Below are positions 1 to 35,879 of a stretch of 64,000 nt of DNA, in pieces (position 1 is the first letter of the stretch; every line of letters begins with the position of its first letter). The notes below the pieces were generated by a model. It was not told the origin of the DNA. It made no database searches and was given only the letters and a program-made list of their open reading frames with translations. The stretch is taken from contig NC_090034.1 of NCBI RefSeq assembly GCF_037176765.1, positions 98,045,500 through 98,109,499 of the forward strand. The letters run 5' to 3'. Made by a program: the position numbers and the translations under genes. This DNA comes from Anolis sagrei (taxonomy: Eukaryota > Chordata > Lepidosauria > Squamata > Anolidae).

Positions 1-71
1 TAGGCACTAGGCAGGAAAGAAAATATGGGATTTCTAGTGTCTTCTTCGGCAACTCACAGCAAAGAAACAAA

Positions 72-115
<44 letters not shown>

Positions 116-1240
116 TTTCACTTACATAAAACAACCAAATCTAGATTTCATTTTTTGGAATTTCTTTATTTTTTGAAAATTTTCAAATGGTGGATGGTTG
201 AATCCGTGGATAGAGAGGGCCAACTGGACTTCTAACTCCAGAATCAAAGTGGTTATGTACTTATAACTGGTCTCACAAATTCCAAATTTCAAATCAGATC
301 ATTTCAAGGCAACTTCAGTACTTCATAAGCAATGGATAGAGAGACATAACTAAATTAAGAGGCATTCACCATCTTGCGATTCTTCAGAAAATAAGAGGAA
401 TGCTAGAAAAGTATCCTTGTTACCCACCTGGGAATAAAATAGTACCTATTGACAACATGTCTTAACAAAGGGGTAGAATCCAGAAACCATACTTTCGTTT
501 ATAAAAAAAACCCAGCCCTCCTTATGAGAGCCAGAAAACAGAGTAAAATCCACTTCCTTCTCCTTGTGGAACCTGCCAATGCAGCTTCTGCAAGAGTCCC
601 AAGCTGAGGAAGGGTGGTACCACACAGCCCTTTAATCCAGGAGAAATCACATTTTAAAAACATAATTCTGCCCAGGTTCTAGTCTGCACATGCCCCCAAA
701 AGTGCATGCTTCCAGAAGGACAGGGAGACTCACACCCCTTTTCCAAAACCCCTTAAAAACAGGGGAGGAGTAAAATAATTTACCCAGCTACCATTAAATT
801 GCTGCCGGCCCTTTCCTGGTGCATAGGAAAGACAGGAGGGGTGGCAGGAGTGATTTTCCTCCTCCCCCCTTTCTCCTGGTGTGTCATTCCTACATGCCAG
901 GAGAGGGCCGATAGGACTTTAATGGTGACCAGGTAAGTTATTTTACTTTCTCTCCTGTTTTTAAAGGGTTTGGAGGAAGGGGATAGAGCCCTCTCATGAA
1001 GTTGCAGAATTTTCAAGGGGTCCATCCAGACAGCCTTCATGCTGGATTTGACCCGGGTCTTTCAGGAAGACCTGGATCTTTCCAGCATCAAATTAATTCT
1101 GCAAAAAGCAGGGTTTTCCTGCTTTGTGCCGAAACTATTCATTTTTCCTAGAGATATCATCTGTCCAGCCCAGGAGAAAACACAAGAGGGCACACATTTT
1201 AGGTGCTGTTTGGATGCTCCCGGAAAAAGGGACCTCAGGG
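1..1240. other. 3' flank of copy A, no gene seen
   Basis: Parts of 160-480 resemble the 3' flanks of B, C and D (for example 16030-16260). A GAAA microsatellite lies at about 61-116. ATTAAA occurs on the minus strand at 918-923 and is a weak poly(A) candidate for A. Nothing else could be assigned. Confidence 0.5.
61..116. repeat. (GAAA)n microsatellite
   Basis: About eleven consecutive GAAA units with minor impurity at the left edge. Confidence 0.9.
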
Positions 1241-13322
<12,082 letters not shown>

Positions 13323-13396
13323 GTTACTTGTTGTCAACTGTCTTTTTCTTGTGGAAGAGTGCAGATACCGGCCCCATACAGCTGAAGCTTTGTGGT

Positions 13397-13450
13397 CTTT
13401 TATTGGGGTTGGTTAGGCACCGCCTTCTGTGTTTCATAACTGAACAGACC
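13397..13450 (-). promoter_or_regulatory. Core promoter of CYP2 copy A
   Basis: On the minus strand the sequence reads CCAATAAAAG, a TATA-like box (13397-13404) overlapping a CCAAT, 75 bp above the MEW start codon. A block of about 30 bp above it (GTTATGAAACACAGAAGGCG) recurs in diverged form at B, D and the two orphan promoters. Confidence 0.6.
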
Positions 13451-15189
13451 TGAAGCACAAGTCAACAGTAAGAGCAAGCAGGAATCAATCATACTGACTA
13501 CTAATCCTTGGAACTCAGGAAAACATTGTTTATTCCTTCATAGCAGGGGAATGGAGTGGACGGATGTATCAATGTATGAATTGAAAACATATGTAGATGA
13601 TGTCATGTTGGTTCTGGAAAAACTGTGAGAATGTATGGAAGTACAATTGACCCCATCTAAATTGGCTGAAGTGCTTAAACGCTATAATAAATGTTGGATG
13701 TCTAAACAAGAAGAATCAGATATTTGAATTGAAGGAATGTGTACAAAATATCTAAGGTAGATGACAAAAAAGAAGATAACTGCACCAGCCAACTTCAAGG
13801 TATGGGTCTTGTGGTCACATATCCACTCTAATTCACTTCCATGTATTTTATCAATAGTTGGTTCCTTTGGTAGGATGTAGTGGTCCAGAAGCAAATGTGT
13901 TGAATGCTCTGCTTATGAGATGTAAGTCAAATTCACTCAGCTCTTCCTTGGTTACCCAATACTGTGGCTGTTGGATCCAGAGGACATATAGAGTCACAGT
14001 TCATAGCTACTGCAGATAAAAGGATTATATTTCATGGATCTTAGGAATGAAGATCCAACACCACAATGTAACCCTAGAGTACATTAAAACTCTGCTCATC
14101 CAGATTTATACTCTTTCAGAGCCTTTATTGAATCTGCACTGCATTGTTTTGGAGACACATCAGCATTCACATAAGAAAGTATCCAAGTCCCATTCAAAAT
14201 TGTTGAGACACTTAAAACTTGGCACATAACTCAAGGGTATTTTCAGTCGTCTGCAAATATGTTGACATACAGCATTCTGCTATATCTGAGATATTTAACA
14301 TAACCCGATTGTTCTGGATTTTCCTCCCTGCAACTTATGAATCCTGCTATGCAAACAACCAATGAATACAGGACAACCAATTCATTACAGACAAAGATCA
14401 GTTATTAGTGAAAGGTATCAGTTGTCAAAGATAATCGAAAACCTAACTAGTAAAGTAACAATGCCTCCAAATGTTTAACGTGTAAGTTGAATTACTGACA
14501 GTCTGGAGACTGAAAAAGAAATATCCAATCCTTCTACTTTTCCACAATAAAGACAACGTGGTATAACATTTATTTACTTGCTTACTTACTTACTTACTTA
14601 TTTCATATGCCATATTTTCCTGGAGAAGGATCTAAGATGGCTTCCAAGGTCAATAACCAAAGACAAATTTCAGCAACAAGCAATTTCTTACTTTAGCTGT
14701 CACACCCATAACAAATTTCTCCAAGCCACAAGGATGGTGCCTTATATAATGATGGCATGGTATCAAAAACGAATGGCAATTTGTACTGTAGTAGTGCTTT
14801 CAATTTGAGGCTGAGGGCTAAGGAATATATCCTGTGCCACTCTTAGAGTAGATGAGCATCCAATTCCTTTGAAAACATTGATCTTATAGACTGAAAAGGA
14901 AACATATGCTACTCTTGGAAAGTGCTTGTATATCATCAGTTCATACCTTACAAAGCACAATTCAAGATGAAATCACTAATATAATTAATCTAGACTTATG
15001 CATTTATTGCTGGTTCATACTCGGGATCCCTATCTGTTTCCTATTCCAGTCTTCTCTTCTCTGTGTTCTTCTGATGTTCAGGAAACAGCTGAATTTGGAA
15101 CTATTAAAATGTGGAGTTGAGCCACTGGACCCTTAGTATATGCTGGGATTTGGCTAAAAGATTTCCTGTTAATATAAAACTTGATAGAC
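13451..15189. other. Intergenic A-B, paralogous spacer blocks
   Basis: 14040-14350 matches 47460-47830 and 62390-62820, and 14604-15000 matches 32010-33000 and 48030-48480. A TTAC microsatellite lies at 14571-14602. No gene was seen. The blocks mark the ends of the duplicated unit. Confidence 0.6.
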
Positions 15190-15925
15190 CAGTGTTTCTC
15201 AACCTGGGGGTCGGGACCCCTGAGGGGGTCATGAGGGGGTGTCAGAGGGGTCTCCAAGGACCATCAGAAAATACAGTATTTTCCGTTGGTCATGAGGGTT
15301 CTGTGTGGGAAGATTGGTTCAATTCTATCGTTGGTGGGGTTCAGAAGGCTCTTTGATTGTAGGTGAACTATACATCCCAACAACTACAACTCCCAAATGT
15401 CAAGGTCTATTTTCCCTAAACTCCACCAGTGTTCACATTTGGGCATATTAAGTATTCCTGCCAAGTTTGGTCCAGATCCATCATTTTTGGAGTCCACAGT
15501 GCTCTCTGGATGTAGGTGAACTACAACTCCCAAACTCAAGGTCAACACCCACCAAACCCTTCCAGTATTTTCTGGTCATGGGAGTTCTGTGTGCCAACTT
15601 TGGTTGAGTTCAATTGTTGGTGTTCAGAATGCTCTTTGATTGTAGGTGAACTATAAATCCCAGCAACTACAACTTCCAAATGACAAAATCACCCCCCATC
15701 CCCAACCCCACCAGTATTCCAATTTGGGCGTATCAGGTATTTGTGCCAAATTTGGTCCAGTGAATGAAAATACATCCTGCATATCAGATATTTACATGAT
15801 GATTCATAGCAGTAGCAAAATTACAGTTATGAAGCAGCAACGAAAATAATGTTATGGTTGGGGGTCACCACAATAGGAGGAACTGTATTAAGGGGTCACA
15901 GCATTAAGAAGGTGGAGAACCACTG
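15190..15925. mobile_element. SPIN-like non-autonomous hAT, complete
   Basis: The ends are CAGTGTTTCTCAACCTGGGG and GGTGGAGAACCACTG, with a perfect 8 bp duplication TGATAGAC at 15182-15189 and 15926-15933. The right part has the typical SPIN stretch with CATAGCAGTAGCAAAATTAC. The middle is built from repeated host-like modules. Confidence 0.88.
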
Positions 15926-16457
15926 TGATAGACGCTCAAATGCCATTGTACTCAATTGGGTAGTAAAATAATGTCCCTTATAAGTAAAATGACAAGACCA
16001 AGATTTACTTTTGGGATTTTTAAAATTTTAGAATATTTTCAAGCTATGGGTTGTTGAAACACAAGATAAGGGGAACCAACTACTACGTAGCTGTGGAATT
16101 AAGATGTTGCCACACTAGATAATTTCAAGGCATCCTCAGTACTTGATAATCACTAAACTATACATATTCAAGAGACTTCACTCTCTTAGGATTTTTCAGG
16201 AGATACAAAATGTTGGAATGGGTCAAAGGTATCGCTGTTACCCAGCTGGGATTTCACTAGTACCCCAGTACAACAAGACCTCATCTGGGATTGGAATATG
16301 GAAACCATTGTTGTTGATAATGTTTCTGTCATTAATTTTAAATCTCCTCTGTGTGGCGGAGTCAGTGATCAGAATAACTGCCCTTCTATCTCCCCTTGAA
16401 ATTTGAGAATTCAGATTATACAACAGCCCCAAGATGAAGAAGAAAGAGATCTTGGGG

Positions 16458-29573
<13,116 letters not shown>

Positions 29574-29640
29574 GGTGCAGATAGTCCGCTGTCCTTCTCT
29601 TTCAGCAGATTGTGGAACCAGTCCCATCTAGCTCCATGGC

Positions 29641-29695
29641 CTTTTATAGGAACTGCTTGAACACTGCCTTCTGGATTTCATAACTGCACAGAGCA
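29641..29695 (-). promoter_or_regulatory. Core promoter of CYP2 copy B
   Basis: A canonical TATAAAAG (minus strand, 29641-29648) lies 68 bp above the start codon. The upstream block CAGTTATGAAATCCAGAAGG is shared with D and, more weakly, with A. Confidence 0.68.
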
Positions 29696-29798
29696 AAAAT
29701 GTTGCATCTTAATCCATGACACTGTGAAACAATACTGTTTATTCAGGTTCGATGCAAGGCTCCTGGGGTGTCTTCCAACTTTATGATTCTGTAATATA

Positions 29799-30118
29799 CA
29801 GAAGAGTCTCACTTATCCAACCTTCGCTCTTCCAACATTCTGTATTATCGAACGCAGTCTGCCTCCCGCCTGGATCCACAGCTGTTTCAATACATTGTGA
29901 TGTTTTGGTGCTAAATTCATAAATACAGTAATTACTACATAACGTAACCACGTATTGAACTGCTTTTAACGTCAATTTGTTGTAAAACATGATGTTTTGG
30001 TGCTTAATTTGTAAAATCGTAACGTAATTTGACATTTAATAGGCTTTTCCTTAATCTCTCCTTATTATCCAACATTTTTGCTTATCCAACTTTTGGCCGG
30101 CCCATTTACTCTACTGTA
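29799..30118. mobile_element. Tigger-type (mariner) fragment
   Basis: The left end is CAGAAGAGTCTCACTTATCC, the interior has GATGTTTTGGTGCTTAATTT, and near the right is TTATCCAACATTTTTGC. This matches the known Tigger architecture from memory. The last terminal bases on the right are lost. Confidence 0.7.
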
Positions 30119-30194
30119 GGTTATTTTCCTGAAGAGATCTTAGATGTCTTAACCTTTTTTTCAGCTGCAATACAATTTGGGTATTATTTATTTA

Positions 30195-31100
30195 TGTATT
30201 TACTAGCCTTCCCCTGCCACACGTTGCTGTGGCCCAGTCTGGTGATCTGGAAAATGAAGTAATTAGAAAGTGTTGGTTTCTAATATATGTAATTTCTTTA
30301 TGCTTGTGGGTAAACAGTATTTCTTGCTGTTTCTTTGTCAGTGTTGATGTGGAGATTGTCTGGTTTGCCTACTCTGGAACATGCACCATATAATTGTCCT
30401 TCTTTAGGGGTCCCTTTCAAATCTATGATACTACATCTCTGTGTGTGAATCATATATATGTATCTATATCTATGGCTGGATGGCTCTTTGTCAGGAGGGC
30501 TTTTATTATGTTTTCTTGCCCTGGTGAAGGGAGTTAGACTGTATAGCCTTAAGTATTTTCTGTTGGTCATCGAGGTTCTGTGTGGGAAGTTTGCCCCAAT
30601 TCTGTCGTTCATGGGATTTAGAATGCTCTTTTTATTGTAGGTGAACTATAAATCTCGGTAATTACAACTCCCAAATGTCAAGGTCTATTTCCCCCAAACT
30701 CCATCTGTGTTCATATTTGGTCATATGGAATATTTGTGCCCAGTTTGGTCCATATCCATCATTGTTTGAGTCCACAGTGCTCTCTGGATGTAGGTGAAAT
30801 ACAACTCCCAAACTCAAGGTCAATGCCCACCAAACCCTTTTGGTGTTTTCTGTTGGTCATGGAAGTCCTGTATGCCACATTTGGTTCAATTCCACCATTG
30901 GTGGAGTTCAGAATGCTCTTTGATTGTAGGTGAATTATAAATCCCAGCAACTACAACTCCCAAATGACAAAATCAATTTTCTTTGAGTGATGGTCACTCC
31001 TTGGGTTAGTCTTGTGTCCAAATTTGTTGTCAATTCATCCAGTGGTTTTTTTAGTTATGTTAATCCTACAAATGAACATTACATTTTTATTTATATAGAT
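30195..31100 (+). mobile_element. Unclassified element with shared internal modules
   Basis: It begins ACTAGCCTTCCCCTGCCACA and ends ACATTTTTATTTATATAGAT. The centre (30546-30975) consists of the CAACTCCCAAATG / TCCACAGTGCTCTCTGGATG modules also found in the SPIN-like elements. Confidence 0.6.
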
Positions 31101-31239
31101 TTACAGTAGTTATATACCACTTTTCTCACCTCTGAGTAGTGCCACCCATAGCCGCAGGATCTGTGTCCATGGATTCAACCAACCACTGGAGTTTCAAAAA
31201 GCAAACCTTTATTTTGGCAATATTGGCATTTGATTGAGT

Positions 31240-31500
31240 TTATTTATTTATTTATTTATTTACTGTATTTCTATGCCACCTTTCTCAGCCCGAAGATTAT
31301 TCAAGGCAGCTTACACTGGCATGATTCAATGCCACAATAAACAAACAAAATTAAAACAAAATTGAAAACAATTAACACACATTATAAAAACCCTGTAAAA
31401 AGCATTAAAAGCATTAAACACCTGTAACTTCCTATTAGCTCATTTTTCAAAGACATTGTCAAGCTGTTCCATGTTCTTTCTTTCCTAGGTTCCATATTCT
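31240..31500 (-). mobile_element. LINE (L2-type) tail, antisense
   Basis: TTTATTTATT repeats are followed by CTGTATTTCTATGCCACCTT, the reverse of the L2-type ending seen at 39650-39710. Confidence 0.65.
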
Positions 31501-31639
31501 TCACCATTTTATATAACAGGCACCAATTTACTGTATATATTCAAGTGTAAGCCTAGTTTTTCAGTCCTTTTTTTAGGCTGAAAAAGCCCCCCTTGACTTG
31601 TATTCGGGTGAGGGTCCTGGCGGGAAGGTGTGGGGTTAA

Positions 31640-31980
31640 AAGAAGGGCTTCTGAACCAAAACTGTAAATGGCTTTATAGGTGTTTTAGTGTATTGTTTTG
31701 CCTGAATGGCGCCCGGAAACGGACGCACAACCAATGATGCATTTCAGGATAGGCATGCTGCACTCCTTGAAGTTGTCTCCCGTTAGAAGTCTGGCAACAG
31801 CTCTTTAAACGTACTGTAATTTCTGGACGCTTTTTAAGGGCAGACCTACACACAGCGATTTGCAATGGTCCAATCTGGATGTAACCAATGGATGTACCAC
31901 TGTAGTAAGGTCCAACGTCTCCAGGAACAGGCACAGTTGGCACATGCTTTTCAAGGGTAGAACTACGTAGAACAAGTTTA
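31640..31980 (-). mobile_element. L2-clade LINE RT C-terminal remnant, antisense
   Basis: Minus-strand frames carry pieces of the L2 domain after the RT. It ends in TTAC repeats and is allied to 48885-49110. Confidence 0.6.
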
Positions 31981-32180
31981 CTTACTTATTTACTTACTTA
32001 CTTATTTCATATGCAGGATCTAATATGGATTCCAAGGTCAATAACCAAAGATGAATATCAGCAACAAGTAATTTCTTGCATTAGCTGTCACACCCATAAC
32101 AAATTTATCCCAGGCATAAGGATGATACCTTATATAATGGTGGCATGGTATTGCAAACAAATGGCAATTTGTAATGTGTT

Positions 32181-32838
32181 AGCTAGGCTTGGTTAATCAA
32201 AAAATGGTTCACAACTCATTTCGGATGTGGGGGTGCTGGTGTGTTGATTCTAAAGTTAATTCTGATTTTCACAGAACATTTTTTTCAAATCTTTTCTAAA
32301 CTTCCAAGACTTCCGAATCCTTTCGTTAATGGTTTGAAAGTGTTATTTCCTCTTTCATTGGGTGGTCTTTACTGTGAAAATAATTGTTTTACTCTAGAAG
32401 CGGGGAAAAGCAAGTGGAGGAAATTCCTTCCTTTTCTGGTTTAAAACTGGCTTCTCTAGCTTTAAAACTGGCTTCTCTGGCTTTAAAACAGAATTCTCTG
32501 GCTTGAGCTGAGGCTAGGAAATTCCTTCCTTCTCTGGTTTAAAACTGGCTTCTTTGGATTTAAAACTGGCTTCTCTGGCTTAAGCTGAGGCCAGGAAATT
32601 CCTTCTTTCTCTGGTTTAAAACTGGCTTCTCTGGCTTGAGCCTTGGTCTGGGACCAGAAGCAGGGGAAAGCTGAATCATTCCCGACTCACTTCTTCAGTC
32701 GTAACAAAAATGGCGGAAAAAACTTTGGAAGGGCAAAGGGACTTCCAGTTTATAAAAAAGCTTCGAAATCACTTCAACAAGGTAATTTTAACAAAATTAT
32801 TATGAGCAACAAGTTATCCAAGCAACTCTATCCATGCC
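32181..32838. mobile_element. Insertion in a paralogous spacer, contains a minisatellite
   Basis: Compared with 14780-14810 and 48180-48200, about 650 bp is extra here. The edges read CTAGGCTTGG and, inverted on the right, CTAGGCATGG, which suggests short terminal inverted repeats. The family is unknown. Confidence 0.5.
32395..32645. repeat. Minisatellite, CTTCTCTGGCTTTAAAACTGG units
   Basis: Units of about 21 bp are organised in a higher-order unit of about 85 bp that repeats GCTGAGGCCAGGAAATTCCT two to three times. Confidence 0.75.
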
Positions 32839-33721
32839 TAGTGCTGGCAATTTGAGGCTGAGGGCTCACTCTTAATGCAAATGAGCACCCAAATCCTTTG
32901 AAAACAGTTATCTTCCAGATTGAAAGGAAAACAAATGCCACTCTCACGAAGTGCTTGTATGAATATATCATCAGTTCATACCTTACAAAGCATAATTCAA
33001 GATGAAGTTGAGAGAAGTTGGAGACCTGAAATACCATGACATGATCCTCTTGGAATATGTCACATGACGATTTATTGCTAGATCAAATTAGAATCCTCCT
33101 GATGCTATTACCGTAGAAGCTTATTTGCATTTTAGTATCACAGCGATCCTTAGACCAAATAGCCTGCTGGTTTATGATGAAGTCAAAGCTCAGACCAAAA
33201 GCTGATCACATTGGCCAGAATTCACTAATACGGTTAATCTAGAATTACGCATTTATTGCTGATTCATATTCAAAATCCCTCTCTGTTCCTGATTCCAATC
33301 TCCACTTATGAGGCAACATTCATTCTGGTTGACAAAGATCTGTTCCTCTATTGATCAGAAAAAAGATGAATGTGAAACTATTAATCAATTACTGACCCAT
33401 AAATGTGGAGTTGAGCCACTGGACCCTTGGTATCTGCTGGAATTTGGCTACAAGATCTCCCGTGCATATAAAATTGGTACATGCCCAAGTGCCATTATAC
33501 TCAATGGGGTAGTAAAATGGTGTCCCTTATATGTAAAATGACAAGATCAATATTTACTTTTGGTATTTTTAAAATTTTTGAATATTTTCAAGCTATGGGT
33601 AGTTGAAACCCTAGATAAGGAGGGCCAACTGCTACATAGATGTGGAATTAAGATGGTTCCCCACTAGATAATTTCAAGGCATACTCAGTACTTCATAATC
33701 ACTTAATTATACATATTCAAG

Positions 33722-34620
33722 CCTGCATACTCTCACCCAACCTTTTTAACTTGTATGCAGAACACATCATGCAATGTGCGGGGCTTGAGGAATGCAAAGC
33801 TGGGGTGAAAATTGCTGGAAGAAACATTAACAACCTCAGATATGCAGATGACACCACTCTGATGGCCAAAAGCGAGGAGGAGCTGAGGAGCCTTCTAATC
33901 AAGGTGAAAGAAGAAAGTGTAAAAGCCGGGTTGCAGCTAAACATCAAAAAAACCAAGATTATGGCAACAAGAATGATTGACAACTGGAAAATAGAGGGAG
34001 AAAATGTGGAGGCCGTGACAGGGTTTGTATTTCTAGGTTCAAAGATTACCGCAGATGCAGACTGTGGCCAGGAAATCAGAAGACACTTACTTCTTGGGAG
34101 AAGAGCAATGTCCAGTCTCGATAAAATAGTAAAGAGTAGAGACATCACACTGGCAACAAAGATCCACCTAGTCAAAGCCATGGTATTCCCTGTAGTCACC
34201 TACGGATGTGAGAGCTGGACCTTAGGGAAGGCTGAGCGAAGGAAGATAGATGCTTTTGAACTGTGGTGTTGGAGGAAAGTGCTGAGAGTGCCTTGGACTG
34301 CGAGAAGATCCAACCAGTTCATCCTCCAGGAAATAAAGCCCGACTGCTCATTGGAGGGAAGGATACTAGAGACAAAGTTGAAGTACTTTGGCCACATCAT
34401 GAGGAGACAGCAAAGCCTAGAGAAGACAATTATGCTGGGGAAAGTGGAAGGCAAAAGGAAGAGGGGCCGACCAAGGGCAAGATGGATGGATGGCATCCTT
34501 GAAGTGACTGGACTGACCTTGAAGGAGCTGGGGGTGGTGACGGCCGACAGGGAGCTCTGGCGTGGGCTGGTCCATGAGGTCACAAAGAGTCGGAGACGAC
34601 TGAACGAATGAACAACAACA
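33722..34620 (+). mobile_element. BovB (RTE) LINE, 5'-truncated, intact frame
   Basis: A frame of 286 codons (33751-34611) starts just before the RT catalytic box RYADDTTLMAKSEEELRSLL and runs to the classic BovB end HEVTKSRRRLNE. A perfect 12 bp duplication TACATATTCAAG (33710-33721, 34621-34632) flanks it. Empty sister sites are at 16164 and 50428. It lies just below exon 9 of C. Confidence 0.95.
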
Positions 34621-34889
34621 TACATATTCAAGAGACCTCATTCTCTTAGGATTTTTCAGGAGATAGAAAATGTAGGAATGGGTAAAAGTATCCCTGTTAT
34701 CCAGCTGCAATTTCAGTAGCACCCCAATACAACAAGAGCTAATATTGGATTGAAATATGGAAACCATTCTTGCTGGCTCCCCTCTGTGGTAGAGTCAGTG
34801 ATCAGATTAATTGCCCTTCCATCTCCCAAAGAGTTTGAGAATGCAGATGATACAACAGCCCCAAGCTGAAGAAAATAGGTATCTTGGAG

Positions 34890-35071
34890 TCAGCGTGGGA
34901 TGAAGGAGAGTTGATAAATGGGTGGGACACTGATAAAGCCAGTCTCCAGTGGGGTTGGGTCAAGGTCTTCTGGGGGCACAAGGGGCTTCAACTGGAAACT
35001 CTGCAGGATGGTGGTGAAGAAGAGGAAAAGCTGCATGCGGGCCATTGATTCACCCAGACAAATCCGTTTCC
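34890..35071 (-). CDS. CYP2: CYP2 copy C, exon 9 with stop
   Basis: The 182 bp exon encodes [20 protein letters not shown] and ends QLSFIPR and TGA (34890-34892). Confidence 0.92.
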
Positions 35072-35469
35072 CTGAAAGAAAAGGAAGGATTTGTCAGGAC
35101 GTGAGGATAGATGCACCCAAATTCTCTGATCAGATGACTCATGAGATGCAACCCCTTCCCTTTACCTTGTACATAGCGTCTACTGCTTTTTATGGACTTT
35201 CCTTTCCAACCAGTCATCTCATTGTCCTGTTTATATCAAATACACTCATGTACAAGTCATCCTCATGTATAAGCCAATGTCAAGTTTGGAGGCCAGAATG
35301 ACGGATTTTTATATGACTTATAGAGAGATCATTCTGCATAAAAAGGGAAAGCACTAATGTTCCCCAAGCTGCCAGCCACCCCTTCAGCCAGAAGTCCTGA
35401 ACATTATTCGTTTCATGAAAGCCAATCAGAATTCTAAAATAAAACCCTCAAAAAATCATATTACAAGAA

Positions 35470-35879
35470 GATCCTGGAATGGATCACACGTATGGGCCAG
35501 CTGCGCCCATACCATGGGAAATCTGACTTGACAACAGTAATCCACACTCTGGTTACATCCCGTATAGACTACTGCAACATGCTCTACGTGGGATTGCCTT
35601 TGGAGATTATCCGGAAGCTTCAAATGGTCCAATGAACGGCAGCCAGATTGCTAACAGGAGCGACGCTCATGGAGCATACAACTCCTATGTTGCACCAGCT
35701 CCGTTGGCTGCCGGTTTGCTACCGGGCACAATTCAAAGTGCTGGCTTTAGCCAATAAAACCCTAAACACCCAAATTCCATATCCGAACGCATCTCCCCTT
35801 ATGAACCATCTAGGACATTAAGATCATCTGGGGAAGCCCAGCTCTCATTGCCGCCTTCGTCACAAGTACGTTTGGTGGA
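35470..35879 (+). mobile_element. L2-clade LINE, left part
   Basis: It encodes LDYCNMLYVGLPLEIIRKLQ and the LTGAT...LHQLRWLPV region, typical after the L2 RT. It is split by an L1 and continues at 39345. Confidence 0.8.

Noticed and set aside
29625-29627. Upstream in-frame ATG as the start of copy B
   Set aside because: It would lie upstream of, or at, the transcription start implied by the TATA box, and MEW is the start shared by all copies.
33751-34611. 286-codon frame as a domesticated gene
   Set aside because: BovB sequence runs to its usual terminus with a fresh target duplication; nothing suggests host use.
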